Source: Undibacterium sp. Jales W-56 (GTDB taxonomy: Bacteria; Pseudomonadota; Gammaproteobacteria; Burkholderiales; Burkholderiaceae_D). Taken from it: 64,000 bases of DNA. Where the stretch lies: positions 1,240,001 to 1,304,000 of the forward strand of contig NZ_JAJLQW010000001.1 of assembly GCF_025548535.1 (NCBI RefSeq), given 5' to 3'. Both the position numbers and the translations under genes were made by a program. Positions 34,742-44,752 of the stretch are shown piece by piece. Under the pieces are notes generated by a model that was not told where the DNA came from, made no database searches, and saw nothing but the letters and a program-made list of their open reading frames with translations. The first letter of the stretch is position 1. Each line of letters opens with the position of its first letter.

Positions 34742-35878
34742 TTACGAATTTAATGTCAGCCATCCGTCTTCATACCAAAGACATAAAGCTTCCATGACAT
34801 CGTCCGAAACTTGCGCAACCTCCGCGCCTTCTAGACGCCTTTGATTTGCCAGCTTCAATAAACTGACTTTATCTTCTTTGCCAATAGCGAAGGATTCTCC
34901 ATTCACGAACACATGCTTACCCTTGTAGAGCATTTGGGTTTTAAGCGATAGCGACACCCCGTTTTTTTGCGCGGCTTGAGTAAAGCGCTTGGGCGTCAAC
35001 GGTTTTGCCGGCGAATTAAAAAATACGCTGGATTTTGGCGTGCTCAGATATTCACCAATAAAAATCGTGATGTCCTCTTCGGTGAAGCGGATTTTTGCCA
35101 GTTGTTGGGCGATCGTGTCGACCATCGCACTACTAATTTCTGCCGGACGCAAAGTCGCTTTGAGTTCAGGATCGGCATAGCGACCGGGCAGGTCGATCGA
35201 GTCGGACATGAATTGCAAAAAGGATTCGCCCAGTTCCTGATAAGACGGGGCGCGAAAGCCGATCGAGTATGTCATGCATTCGCCTATTGCCGCGCCGTCG
35301 TGGGCATATTGCGGCGGTAGGTACAGCATATCCCCTGGTTCAAGCACAAACTCTTGCTCGGCTTTGAAGTTGCGTAAGATTTTGAGAGGCATGCCTTCGA
35401 TCAATGACAAATCTTTTTGCGCACTGATTTTCCAGCGGCGCTGGCCATGCGCCTGGAGCAGGAACACGTCATAAGAATCGAAATGCGGCCCCACGCCGCC
35501 GCCATCGCTTGCATAACTGATCATCAGATCGTCAAGGCGGGTATCGGCAATGAAATTAAATTGGCGCAACAGTTCATCGGCAACCGGGTTGTGCAAATTC
35601 ACACCTTGTACCAATAGCGTCCAGTCTTTTTTTTCTTTGACAGGCAATTGCTGAAAAGGGCCGTTGCTCATTTCCCAGTGCTGATTGAAAAAACAGATCA
35701 GACGAGACTCGACATTCTCCTGTGCTGCCATGTCGAACAGCATGTCTTTATCGATCGGCGCATTAAAGCCGGGAATCGCCTGGCGTATCAGCAGGGGTTT
35801 CTTGTGCCAATATTCATTCAGGAACTGATCGGCGGTGAGGTTGCCCAAGAGAGGCAGTTTTGTAGATAAATTTTTCAT
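34742..35878 (-). CDS. roxA: JmjC-type ribosomal oxygenase (RoxA/YcfD family)
   Basis: A 378-residue Fe(II)/2-oxoglutarate dioxygenase. The N-terminus has FLNEYWHKKPLLIRQAIPG, typical of ribosomal oxygenases. The iron triad is VGPHFDSYDVFL (HxD) and PPQYAHDG (second His). A winged-helix-like C-terminal region follows the cupin. E. coli YcfD hydroxylates an arginine of ribosomal protein uL16. It is a single gene on the minus strand, divergent from slyD. Confidence 0.88.
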   Translation of the reverse strand: MKNLSTKLPLLGNLTADQFLNEYWHKKPLLIRQAIPGFNAPIDKDMLFDMAAQENVESRLICFFNQHWEMSNGPFQQLPVKEKKDWTLLVQGVNLHNPVADELLRQFNFIADTRLDDLMISYASDGGGVGPHFDSYDVFLLQAHGQRRWKISAQKDLSLIEGMPLKILRNFKAEQEFVLEPGDMLYLPPQYAHDGAAIGECMTYSIGFRAPSYQELGESFLQFMSDSIDLPGRYADPELKATLRPAEISSAMVDTIAQQLAKIRFTEEDITIFIGEYLSTPKSSVFFNSPAKPLTPKRFTQAAQKNGVSLSLKTQMLYKGKHVFVNGESFAIGKEDKVSLLKLANQRRLEGAEVAQVSDDVMEALCLWYEDGWLTLNS

Positions 35879-35954
35879 GTCGGCATTATAGGCGTGGCGT
35901 ACTCAACTAGCCAGACGGGTATAATTCGTCTGCACATTATTTTTAAGGAATATC

Positions 35955-36494
35955 ATGAAGATTGTCAAAAATACAGTTGTTACTGTTAACTATAAACTGT
36001 CGGATGCGCAAGACAATCTGATCGAAGAGGGTCAACAGCCTATGGTGTATTTGCACGGTGGCTATGAAAACACTTTGCCTAAGATTGAAGAAGCCCTGGA
36101 CGGTAAAGACGTTGGTTACAAAACGATTTTGCAGGTAGAACCGGATGATGCGTTTGGTGAATACGACGCAGAGCTGGTGAAAGTAGAGCCACGCAATCGC
36201 CTGCCTAACCCGCTGGAAGTCGGTATGCAGTTTGAAGGCATGCAAGATGGCGAAGATGAAGACGATGCACTGATTTTTACAGTAACAGATATCACGGACG
36301 ACAAAGTCGTTTTGGATGGCAATCATCCATTGGCAGGCATGGCATTGCGCTTCGATTTGAGCGTGGTCGATGTACGCGTTGCAAGCGATGAGGAAATCGA
36401 GCACGGTCACGTCCATGGCGCGCATGGTCATCATCACGAAGAAGACGATGAAGATGACGCCGGTAACGAATATCGTAGCCATCCGATTCATTAA
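35955..36494 (+). CDS. slyD: FKBP-type peptidyl-prolyl isomerase SlyD
   Basis: A 179-residue isomerase and chaperone. The FKBP domain is interrupted by the insert-in-flap chaperone domain (LEVGMQFEGMQDGEDEDD region). The core has MVYLHGGYENTLPKIEEALDG and FGEYDAELVKVEP, and NHPLAGMALRFDLSVVDVR closes the FKBP fold. The His-rich tail (HGHVHGAHGHHHEEDDEDD) is suited to nickel or zinc binding, as in enteric SlyD. It ends with a strong bidirectional terminator. Confidence 0.95.
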   Translation: MKIVKNTVVTVNYKLSDAQDNLIEEGQQPMVYLHGGYENTLPKIEEALDGKDVGYKTILQVEPDDAFGEYDAELVKVEPRNRLPNPLEVGMQFEGMQDGEDEDDALIFTVTDITDDKVVLDGNHPLAGMALRFDLSVVDVRVASDEEIEHGHVHGAHGHHHEEDDEDDAGNEYRSHPIH

Positions 36495-36559
36495 TCATGA
36501 GAAGACAGCGCATCTTGAGCTAAGGCGGTAATATCGCAAGCTCGACGAGGCCTAGTTTG

Positions 36560-36595
36560 AAAAAAACCGCAAAGATGATCTTTGCGGTTTTTTAT
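36560..36595 (+). terminator. Bidirectional terminator between slyD and mutS
   Basis: Stem AACCGCAAAGA / TCTTTGCGGTT with A- and T-runs on either side. It sits between the convergent slyD and mutS genes. Confidence 0.93.
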
Positions 36596-36646
36596 TGGGA
36601 ATTTATATTCCAGTGTTTTGAGTAAAAGCGGGCGAGCTATTGCGTA

Positions 36647-39289
36647 TCAAGGGTTTGTTTTTAAACGCTGCTTAAGTGCATACAAAGCCTCTAAGGCTTC
36701 TCGTGGGGTCATGGCATCCGGGTCGAGTTCACTGATCGCATCGACTAATTCGTGCTGCGGTTCAGCAGCGCTGCTGAATTCCATTTCCGCGGCACTCTCC
36801 GTCGCTACATTCGCGCTGAATAAATCAAATTGCGGCGATGCCTGTAAAGAATGTGCCTCGAGTTCTGCCAAATGCTTGCGGGCAGCGCGAATGACTCCTT
36901 GCGGAATGCCGGCAAGTTGTGCGACTTGCAGGCCGTAACTTTGCGATGCCGGACCGGCCTGGACGGCATGCAGGAATACGATATTCTCTTTGTGCTCGAT
37001 GGCCGATAGGTGCACGTTTTCTGCGGTTGAATGAATCTCGGGTAACTGCGTCAATTCAAAGTAATGCGTGGCAAACAGGGTGTAGCTTTTCGATGCCAGG
37101 ATCAAATGCCGCGCGATCGCCCAGGCCAGCGCCAGACCGTCGAAGGTCGAAGTGCCGCGGCCGACTTCATCCATCAGGACCAGGGAATTTTCCGTCGCGC
37201 CGTTCAGGATCGCAGCGGATTCGGTCATCTCGACCATGAAGGTCGAGCGACCGCCAGCCAGATCGTCGGCTGCGCCGATACGCGTAAAGATGCGGTCAAT
37301 CGGACCTATCATTGCCTGCGTTGCCGGGACGTAGCTACCCACGTAAGCCAATAAGGTGATCAGGGCAACCTGACGCATAAAGGTTGATTTACCGCCCATG
37401 TTCGGGCCGGTGATCAGCAGCAGTTTGCGCTCGCTGGAGAGCTGGCAATCATTGGCGATAAAGCGCTCAATCTGATTTTCCACCACCGGATGACGGCCCT
37501 GGGTGATTTGCAGCACAGGTTCGTCCAGCAGTTCCGGCGCGCACCAGTTATTTTTGGTTGCATGATTGGCTAAGCTAACTAGCGTATCGAGTTGCGCGAC
37601 TGCATGGGCTATCGCTTGCAAGGTCGTGATGTGGGGCAGCAGATCTTGCAGGAGTTTTTCATACAAGATTTTTTCACGGACCAGGGCGCGTTCCTGCGCT
37701 GATAGCGCCTTGTCTTCAAACGCTTTGAGTTCCGGCGTAATGTAGCGTTCAGCGTTTTTCAGCGTCTGGCGACGCCGATAATTGTCCGGTACTTTATCGG
37801 TCTGGCCGTGCGTCACTTCAATGTAGAAACCATGCACCTTGTTGTACTCGACGCGCAAATTCGCGATGCCAGTGCGGATGCGTTCTGAGGTTTCCAGATC
37901 GATTAAAAATTGCCCGGCGTTTTCCGATAGTGCGCGCAATTCATCGAGTTCGGCATCAAAGCCGGTCGCGATGACACCGCCGTCGCGCACCATGGTGGCG
38001 GGTTGCAGCATCAGACTGCGTTCCAGCAAGTCAAGGCATTCCGTCGGTGTCGCCAGATCGGCTAATATGTTCGTCAGCAGATTGGTATGGTTGTCGGCGA
38101 TACACATCGCCACATACGAACGTACAGACGGCAGATGCTGTAAGCCATCGCGCAAGCCGGCCAGATCGCGCGGGCGCGCCGATTGCAGCGCGATCCGTGT
38201 AGTAATCCGCTCGATATCCGGTACTGAGGTCAAGTTGGTGGAGAGTCCCGCCGTAGAATCGCCCTGGATCAAGGCCTTGATCGCATCGTGGCGCGAGCGC
38301 GCAACCGACTGATCGCGGCGGGCATGATGCAGCCAGTGACGCAGCAGGCGCGACCCCATCGATGTGCGGCAATGATCGAGCAGGGAAAATAGCGTCGGCG
38401 ATTCTTGTCCGCGTAAAGTTTCGGTCAGTTCCAGATTGCGACGCGTCGCCGTATCGAGGCCGATGAATTCATTTTCGTTTTCAACCGTCAGTGTGTTGAT
38501 ATGCTTGAGTCCGCGCCCCTGGGTTGCCTCGGCGTAGCGCAATAAAGCGCCGGAAGCGCCTATCGCCGCCGTCAGGTTTTCTGCGCCAAAGCCTGTCAGC
38601 GAGGCAGTCGATAATTGATCCTGCAGCGATTTTTGACCTTGCTGCAAATCGAAATGCCAATCGGGTACTTCGGAAAATTTTCCCGGTAAACTGGCTTGAA
38701 AAGGTGCCAGCAATAAGCTGCCTGCAGAAACGAGAACCTCCGCTGGCGAGATGCGTTCTAACTCTTGTTGCAGTCTTTGCGGCAAAGCTTTCTCGTCGCT
38801 GCTGAATTCCATCAGCTTGAGTGCGCCGCTGGCTAAGGATAGCCATGCCAACCCTGCGGTCACGCTCTTGCGTTGTTGCAGCAGGCATAGTGCCAGCAAA
38901 GGACGTTCGGATTTTTCGGGTAACAGATCGGTGTCGGTCAGCGTGCCCGGCGTGATCACGCGCATGACCTTGCGTTCTACCGGACCTTTGCTGGTCGCAG
39001 GATCGCCGATTTGCTCGCAAATCGCAGCGGATTCACCGAGCTTCACCAGTTTCGCCAGGTAAGGTTCCAATGAATGGAAAGGCACGCCCGCCATCTTGAT
39101 CGGCGCACCATTCGATGTGCCGCGCTGGGTCAGGGTAATGCCGAGCAGGCGCGTGACTTTTTCCGCGTCCTCAAAAAACAGTTCATAAAAATCCCCCATC
39201 CTGTAAAACACCAGCGTGTCCGGATGATCGGCCTTGATGCGCAGATATTGCTGCATCATTGGGGTGTGGCTGTTTTCTGCTGCTTTCAT
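36647..39289 (-). CDS. mutS: DNA mismatch repair protein MutS
   Basis: An 880-residue mismatch sensor. The mismatch-binding motif is [11 protein letters not shown] (Phe-X-Glu) at about residue 28. The ATPase domain has Walker [30 protein letters not shown], Walker [17 protein letters not shown] and ATHYFEL. The length is usual for the family. No mutL is nearby. Convergent with slyD. Confidence 0.98.
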   Translation of the reverse strand: MKAAENSHTPMMQQYLRIKADHPDTLVFYRMGDFYELFFEDAEKVTRLLGITLTQRGTSNGAPIKMAGVPFHSLEPYLAKLVKLGESAAICEQIGDPATSKGPVERKVMRVITPGTLTDTDLLPEKSERPLLALCLLQQRKSVTAGLAWLSLASGALKLMEFSSDEKALPQRLQQELERISPAEVLVSAGSLLLAPFQASLPGKFSEVPDWHFDLQQGQKSLQDQLSTASLTGFGAENLTAAIGASGALLRYAEATQGRGLKHINTLTVENENEFIGLDTATRRNLELTETLRGQESPTLFSLLDHCRTSMGSRLLRHWLHHARRDQSVARSRHDAIKALIQGDSTAGLSTNLTSVPDIERITTRIALQSARPRDLAGLRDGLQHLPSVRSYVAMCIADNHTNLLTNILADLATPTECLDLLERSLMLQPATMVRDGGVIATGFDAELDELRALSENAGQFLIDLETSERIRTGIANLRVEYNKVHGFYIEVTHGQTDKVPDNYRRRQTLKNAERYITPELKAFEDKALSAQERALVREKILYEKLLQDLLPHITTLQAIAHAVAQLDTLVSLANHATKNNWCAPELLDEPVLQITQGRHPVVENQIERFIANDCQLSSERKLLLITGPNMGGKSTFMRQVALITLLAYVGSYVPATQAMIGPIDRIFTRIGAADDLAGGRSTFMVEMTESAAILNGATENSLVLMDEVGRGTSTFDGLALAWAIARHLILASKSYTLFATHYFELTQLPEIHSTAENVHLSAIEHKENIVFLHAVQAGPASQSYGLQVAQLAGIPQGVIRAARKHLAELEAHSLQASPQFDLFSANVATESAAEMEFSSAAEPQHELVDAISELDPDAMTPREALEALYALKQRLKTNP

Positions 39290-39488
39290 AAAACCTTAAT
39301 TATTCTGGATTCGGTATTGGCGTGGTGCTGCGTAGTGCCGTGTCTGACTTCATCGTTAGCCCGATTTTTAGCTCAATCCGGTGCCGGATAAATTCAAGAG
39401 AGAAGCAAACGAGGTCGGCACATTATCATAGACGAATATCGCGGTCTATGGGACATAGATCATGCAGCGATATGGGAAGGGACGTCTG

Positions 39489-40148
39489 CTATTTTTTCGG
39501 ATTGATTTCCGGTGCGACTGCCAGATGGACAATCGCCGCACGTGCAGCCGTTTTTAAGCCTGCCAACTCTTTGTGCTGCGGTCGCGATGTCGCCAGATAT
39601 AGAGTAAGCCCCTGAAGTTGCGCAACCATCAGTGCGCCGCGCAACTCACATTGTTCGGGCGCCAGCTCCGGCATCCGGTTGCGGATCAGATTGCGAAATA
39701 CTTTGCGCGAACGCGTCAGCATCTGATCGAGGATGTCGGCGGCGAATGCATGCCGGTACGCCAGCGCCCATAACTCTGACAGCATGCCGCTCGATTCTGG
39801 TGTACTGAGGTCATCCAGAAAATGATCAATCAGCGCCTCAAATTGATGCTGATCGAGGCTGTTCGCCTGGCTGCCGGAGGGTACGTACAGATCGACAGCG
39901 GCTTGATAATCCTGCAGCGTTTGCGATAGCAAAGCCTCGATCAGAATATCTTTACTCGGGTAGTAGTGCTGCACCGTCGATAGATTCACGCCAACCTTGC
40001 TTGCCACGGCCCGCATCGATAAACCTGCATAGCCATCATTCGCAAAAATCGTGCGCGTCGCTTCCAGAATTGCGCGGGCGCGCTCATACCCCTTGCCGGT
40101 GGTTTCGGATTCTTTGTTGTGTAGCGTACTGGCGCGGCTGGAGATCAT
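39489..40148 (-). CDS. TetR/AcrR family transcriptional regulator
   Basis: A 219-residue regulator. The N-terminal helix-turn-helix (about residues 20-70) reads AILEATRTIFANDGYAGLSM, RAVASKVGVNLSTVQHYYPS and KDILIEALL. The variable ligand domain is alpha-helical. It is divergent from an acyl-CoA catabolic operon starting at 40328 with a 180-bp gap between them. A local repressor that responds to an acyl-CoA intermediate is a reasonable inference. No clear palindromic operator stood out. Confidence 0.88.
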   Translation of the reverse strand: MISSRASTLHNKESETTGKGYERARAILEATRTIFANDGYAGLSMRAVASKVGVNLSTVQHYYPSKDILIEALLSQTLQDYQAAVDLYVPSGSQANSLDQHQFEALIDHFLDDLSTPESSGMLSELWALAYRHAFAADILDQMLTRSRKVFRNLIRNRMPELAPEQCELRGALMVAQLQGLTLYLATSRPQHKELAGLKTAARAAIVHLAVAPEINPKK

Positions 40149-40327
40149 CCGGACGTTTTCCTTTGGCTCTTCTGTTGGGGATGCTCAGGTAAGTCGCCGG
40201 ATTATTGCATTCATTGACAAATGGGTCAATTGACCTATAGACTCAATAAAGTCAGGTAACCACAAAAATAAAAACAAACAGGTGATCATTTCTAGTCCTG
40301 CCTATTAACTTGCTTCGGGAGCAAAGC

Positions 40328-41464
40328 ATGATTCCACGTACGCTATTCGGCGACGACCACCAGCTATTTCGCGACACTGTCAGACGTTTTATGGAGGCCG
40401 AGGTCGCGCCGCATCATGCGCGCTGGGATGAACAAGGCTATGTCGACCGCGACTTATGGTCAAAGGCAGGCGCCGCAGGATTTTTGTGTCCCAGCATGCC
40501 TGAGCAATATGGCGGTTCCGGCGTCGATATTCTGTTTAGCGTGATTCTGATGGAAGAGCAGTTCCGGATCGGCGCCACAGGGCCGGGCTTTGGCCTGCAT
40601 TCAGAAATCGTCGCGCCGTATATCCTGCATCAGGGCAGCGAGTATCTGAAATCGACTTACCTGCCCAGGCTGGCAACGGGCGAGATGATAGGTGCGATTG
40701 CGATGACGGAGCCGGGGGCCGGCTCGGATCTGCAGGGCATCAAAACCAGTGCGGTCAAAGACGGCGAACATTACATCCTGAACGGATCGAAAACCTTCAT
40801 CACGAATGGCTGGCATTGCGATCTGGTGATTGTGGTGGCGAGGACTGATCCTGACGCCGGCTCCAAAGGAATCAGCTTGTTCGTGGTCGATACCACGATG
40901 CCGGGCTTTACCAAAGGTAAGCGCTTGCACAAAATGGGGATGAGCGCGCAAGATACGTCGGAGCTGTTCTTCGATCAGGTGCGGGTGCCGGCGCAGAATC
41001 TGCTGGGTGAAGAGGGACGCGGTTTTGCCTGCCTGATGCAAGAGCTACCGTGGGAACGCTTGCAAATCGCCTTGACGGGCGTTGCCGCTGCCCAGGCGGC
41101 GTTGGACTGGACGATACAGTACACCCGCGATCGTCAAGCTTTTGGACGTTCGGTGATCGATTTCCAAACGGTGTCGCATAAGCTGGCCGAAATGAAAACC
41201 GAAATCGCGGTAGGGCAAGTATTCATTGACCGTTGCATCGAATTAAAGCTCGCGAATAAGCTCGATGCCGAGACGGCTTCGATGGCCAAATACTGGGCAA
41301 CCGAAATGCAATTTAAAGTCATGGATCAATGCGTGCAACTGCATGGCGGCTACGGCTACATGCATGAGTATCCGATTGCCCGCGCCTGGGCTGATGCCAG
41401 AGTGCAGCGTATCTATGGCGGCACCAATGAAATCATGAAAGAATTAATCAGCCGTACATTGTGA
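40328..41464 (+). CDS. Acyl-CoA dehydrogenase, long-chain (LCAD)-like
   Basis: A 378-residue FAD enzyme that makes enoyl-CoA. Family motifs are AIAMTEPGAGSDLQGIKT, YILNGSKTFITNG and QLHGGYGYMHEYPIARAWAD. The site of the usual catalytic Glu near the C-terminus is Gly (YGGTNEIMKE). A Glu is present in ELPWERLQIA, the position used by LCAD and isovaleryl-CoA dehydrogenase. The ATG at 40328 is preferred over a start six codons earlier. It opens a five-gene operon with thiolase, hydratase, CoA-transferase and AidB-like genes. Confidence 0.92.
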   Translation: MIPRTLFGDDHQLFRDTVRRFMEAEVAPHHARWDEQGYVDRDLWSKAGAAGFLCPSMPEQYGGSGVDILFSVILMEEQFRIGATGPGFGLHSEIVAPYILHQGSEYLKSTYLPRLATGEMIGAIAMTEPGAGSDLQGIKTSAVKDGEHYILNGSKTFITNGWHCDLVIVVARTDPDAGSKGISLFVVDTTMPGFTKGKRLHKMGMSAQDTSELFFDQVRVPAQNLLGEEGRGFACLMQELPWERLQIALTGVAAAQAALDWTIQYTRDRQAFGRSVIDFQTVSHKLAEMKTEIAVGQVFIDRCIELKLANKLDAETASMAKYWATEMQFKVMDQCVQLHGGYGYMHEYPIARAWADARVQRIYGGTNEIMKELISRTL

Positions 41465-41475
41465 CCGGAATCAAT

Positions 41476-42681
41476 ATGGAAGCTTTTATTTATGACGCAG
41501 TCCGTACGCCGCGCGGCAAGGGGAAGAAAGACGGTTCCCTGCATGGCGTAACGCCGCTCGAATTAGCCGCAACGACTCTGCGCGCATTACGGCAGCGTCA
41601 TCATCTCGACACTGCCTTGATCGACGATGTGGTGCTCGGCTGTGTTACTCCGATAGGTGAGCAGGGGGCGTGTATTGCCCGTCTCGCCGTACTCGCGGCG
41701 GATTATCATGAGAGCGTATCGGGTGTGCAGATCAATCGCTTCTGCGCGTCTGGCCTGGAGGCGGTGAATATGGCTGCTGCGCAAGTGATGTCGGGGCAAA
41801 GCGAATTATCGATAGGCGGCGGAGTCGAGGCCATGTCGCGTGTCGCCATGGGCGCGGATGGTGGTGCCTGGCCGGTCGATCCGCGCTCTGCGATTAAAAA
41901 TTACTTTGTGCCTCAAGGCATCTCGGCTGATGCCATCGCCACGCAGTCCGCTTATTCACGGACCAATGTCGATGCCTATGCCGTCGAAAGTCATCGCCGT
42001 GCCTCAATCGCAGCGCAGGCAGGGCGGTTCGACCAATCGATTGTGCCGGTCAGGGATATCAATGGCCTGATCGTCCTGAATAAGGATGAAACCATACGAC
42101 CTGAAACTACGCTGGAGTCGCTTGCGGCTTTGCGTCCATCGTTTGTCGATATGGGCGAACAACTTGGTTTTGATGGCGTGATACGCCAGCGCTATCCTGA
42201 GTTAGACAAGATACAGCACGTCCATCATGCAGGAAATAGCTCCGGTATTGTCGATGGCGCGGCGGCGGTATTGATCGGCAACCGTACCATAGGTCAGCGC
42301 ACAGGAATGAAGCCCAGAGCGCGTATCCGGGCATTTGCCACGATCGGCTCAGAGCCTTCGATCATGCTGACCGGCCCGAGTTATGCCGCAGAAAAAGCCT
42401 TAAAGCGCGCTGGTATGAAGACCGCGGATATCGATCTGTTTGAACTTAATGAAGCATTTGCCGCTGTCGTATTGCGCTTCATGGAGGTGATGTCGGTGCC
42501 GCACGACAAGATGAACGTGAATGGCGGCGCGATTGCGATGGGACATCCGCTCGGTGCCACGGGCGCGATGATACTTGGCTGTTTGCTGGATGAACTCGAG
42601 CGACGCGATCTTTCGACCGGGCTGGCAACTTTATGTGTCGGTGCCGGGATGGGTATCGCAACGATTATTGAACGGGTGTGA
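41476..42681 (+). CDS. Acetyl-CoA acetyltransferase (thiolase)
   Basis: A 401-residue thiolase of the FadA/PcaF group. The nucleophilic Cys is in INRFCASGLEAVN (about residue 90), the His in GGAIAMGHPLGATGA, and the second Cys in LCVGAGMGIA. MEAFIYDAVRTPRGKGKKDG is the typical N-terminus; a GTG five codons upstream overlaps the previous stop and is an alternative start. It carries out the last beta-oxidation step in this operon. Confidence 0.95.
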   Translation: MEAFIYDAVRTPRGKGKKDGSLHGVTPLELAATTLRALRQRHHLDTALIDDVVLGCVTPIGEQGACIARLAVLAADYHESVSGVQINRFCASGLEAVNMAAAQVMSGQSELSIGGGVEAMSRVAMGADGGAWPVDPRSAIKNYFVPQGISADAIATQSAYSRTNVDAYAVESHRRASIAAQAGRFDQSIVPVRDINGLIVLNKDETIRPETTLESLAALRPSFVDMGEQLGFDGVIRQRYPELDKIQHVHHAGNSSGIVDGAAAVLIGNRTIGQRTGMKPRARIRAFATIGSEPSIMLTGPSYAAEKALKRAGMKTADIDLFELNEAFAAVVLRFMEVMSVPHDKMNVNGGAIAMGHPLGATGAMILGCLLDELERRDLSTGLATLCVGAGMGIATIIERV

Positions 42682-42685
42682 AGAG

Positions 42686-43543
42686 ATGACGGTGAGATAT
42701 ACACTCGATGCGCAAGGCGTGGCGACCTTGAGCCTGACACAGCCGGTAGCTTTGCATGATGTGATGCAGGTGCTGGAACAGGCGGTGAATGACGAAAGCG
42801 TGCAAGGTATTTTGCTGCTTGCATCAACGGGAGATTTCGTTACCGATGAGGTGAAATTTGCCGCTTCGAATAACGCAGCTTCAAATAATACGGCTGCAAA
42901 TAATGCAGCCTTGGGTAAGGCCGCGGTCTTATTTGCGAAGACTGAAGAGCGCCATCGCTCACTGCGCAAATTGGAGAATTGCGGCAAACCGCTTGCAATT
43001 GCGCTGTCGCTCGGTGCTGCCGGATTATCTTTGGAGCTCGCTATGGTCGCGCATCATCGGGTTGCTGCGGATATCGCGGTTGCTGAGTTTTGCATGTCTG
43101 AAATCGGCTCAGGTCGCATGCCCGGACTGGGCGGGACGCAGCGCTTGCCTCGCCTGATCGGGATACAAAATGCCTTATCCATGCTATTGGAAAATAAAAA
43201 ATTACATGCCGCAGAGGCATTGGCCTTGAATCTGGTAGACGCGCTGGTGCCAGCAGGTGCCGAGGCAAATGAAGCGCGCTTATGGCTGCTCAGCAAGCTG
43301 GTGCAGGCCAGCATAGTGCAACAGCCCTGGGATAGGAAAGGATACAAAATCCCCGGCGGGGCGGTTGCAAGTCCGGCAATGCAGCAATTGTTTATGCTCA
43401 GCAATGCGATGTTGCGTGCAAAAAATCGGGCCTCTGAAAAAGCTGCAGTGAACACTTTGTCGAGCGTGTATGAAGGCTTGATTACCGATATCGATACCGG
43501 ATTGAAAACGGAAGCACGCTATTTTGTGAATGCGGTCATTTGA
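42686..43543 (+). CDS. Enoyl-CoA hydratase/isomerase family protein (FadB N-domain-like)
   Basis: A 285-residue crotonase-fold protein. SLELAMVAHHRVA and FCMSEIGSGRMPGLGGTQRL keep the two catalytic Glu positions, but the usual oxyanion GGG is AGL. It resembles the hydratase domain and following linker of FadB-type multifunctional proteins without the dehydrogenase domain. Residues about 58-76 are an Ala/Asn repeat (SNNAASNNTAANNAALGKA) not usual in the family. Its ATG is 4 bp after the thiolase stop. Activity is uncertain. Confidence 0.8.
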   Translation: MTVRYTLDAQGVATLSLTQPVALHDVMQVLEQAVNDESVQGILLLASTGDFVTDEVKFAASNNAASNNTAANNAALGKAAVLFAKTEERHRSLRKLENCGKPLAIALSLGAAGLSLELAMVAHHRVAADIAVAEFCMSEIGSGRMPGLGGTQRLPRLIGIQNALSMLLENKKLHAAEALALNLVDALVPAGAEANEARLWLLSKLVQASIVQQPWDRKGYKIPGGAVASPAMQQLFMLSNAMLRAKNRASEKAAVNTLSSVYEGLITDIDTGLKTEARYFVNAVI

Positions 43544-43609
43544 TGTGCGTTCATAGGACTCGGGCCTGTTAACATTTAAATCAGCTCGGATTTTTATTGA
43601 GGACTAGCG

Positions 43610-44737
43610 ATGACGGTGCTTTCCGGTGTGCGGGTGATCGAGATTGCGGGTATCGGACCTGCGCCGTTTTGCGGGATGCTGCTGGCGGATATGGGGGCCG
43701 ACGTCATTCTGGTCGAGCGTAAAACGGTGAAAGCCGGCGACCCGCTTGATCTTGCGCAGAAGGCCATCGTGAATCGAGGCAAACGCTCGCTGGCGCTCGA
43801 TCTGAAAGAGCCACAGGCAGTGCAGGCGCTGATGCAACTGATCGCGAGCGCCGATGCCTTGATCGAGGGCATGCGACCCGGTGTCATGGAGCGTCTCGGC
43901 TTGGGACCAGAAGTGTGTCTCGAGATCAATCCCAAGCTGGTATACGGAAGGATGACCGGTTGGGGGCAAGATGGTCCGCTGGCGCAATCGGCTGGACATG
44001 ATCTCAACTATATCGCCTTATCCGGCGCGCTCTGGTATGGCGGTGCCGCCGGCACGCCGCCTTTGGCGCCGCCTACGCTGATCGGCGATCTCGGCGGCGG
44101 TGCGCTGTATCTGGCGATGGGGGTGCTGGCAGGAATATTAAGTGCCCGCAGCACCGGATGTGGTCAGGTCGTCGATGCGGCGATCGTCGATGGCAGTGCG
44201 AATATGATGAATCTGCTGCTGTCCTTGCATGCGGCCGGACATCAGCCATTTGAGCGCGGTCAGGGTTTGCTGGACGGGCCGCACTGGTATGGCAGTTACG
44301 CTTGTGCGGATGGTGGCTACATCACGATAGGTGCGCTGGAGCCGCAGTTTTATGCTTTGCTGATGGCGAAACTCGGGCTTGGCGAGGCAGTAGAATTTCA
44401 GCATCCTTATGATAAGCGGCGCTGGCCGCAATTACGCATCCGCCTGGCAGAAATTTTTGCGAGCCGGCCTCGTCAGCATTGGATCGATTTACTGGAAGGA
44501 AGCGATGCGTGCTTTGCGCCGGTGCTGACGCCAGCCGAGTCGATGGCCCATCCCCATATCGCAGCGCGCGGCATCTATGCGGCGTGCGACGGCGTGCTGC
44601 AGGCCGCACCTGCGCCGCGGTTTTCCGGAGCGCCAAATGCTATCCCCGGCAAGGTGCCGAAGCGCGGCGAACATAGCGCCGAGATCTTGAGCGCGGCCGG
44701 TTTGAATGCCGCAGAAATCGGGCATTTGTTGAAATAA
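43610..44737 (+). CDS. CaiB/BaiF CoA-transferase family (alpha-methylacyl-CoA racemase-like)
   Basis: A 375-residue family III CoA-transferase fold. It begins VLSGVRVIEIAGIGPAPFCG, with LADMGADVILVER and NRGKRSLALDLK, and GRMTGWGQDGPLAQSAGHD in the middle. Asn/His features (GHDLNYIALSGAL) resemble AMACR, which epimerises 2-methylacyl-CoAs so that they enter beta-oxidation. That fits a branched-chain or terpenoid acyl-CoA substrate for the operon, but this is inference. Confidence 0.88.
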   Translation: MTVLSGVRVIEIAGIGPAPFCGMLLADMGADVILVERKTVKAGDPLDLAQKAIVNRGKRSLALDLKEPQAVQALMQLIASADALIEGMRPGVMERLGLGPEVCLEINPKLVYGRMTGWGQDGPLAQSAGHDLNYIALSGALWYGGAAGTPPLAPPTLIGDLGGGALYLAMGVLAGILSARSTGCGQVVDAAIVDGSANMMNLLLSLHAAGHQPFERGQGLLDGPHWYGSYACADGGYITIGALEPQFYALLMAKLGLGEAVEFQHPYDKRRWPQLRIRLAEIFASRPRQHWIDLLEGSDACFAPVLTPAESMAHPHIAARGIYAACDGVLQAAPAPRFSGAPNAIPGKVPKRGEHSAEILSAAGLNAAEIGHLLK

Positions 44738-44752
44738 AATGAATGGGACATC

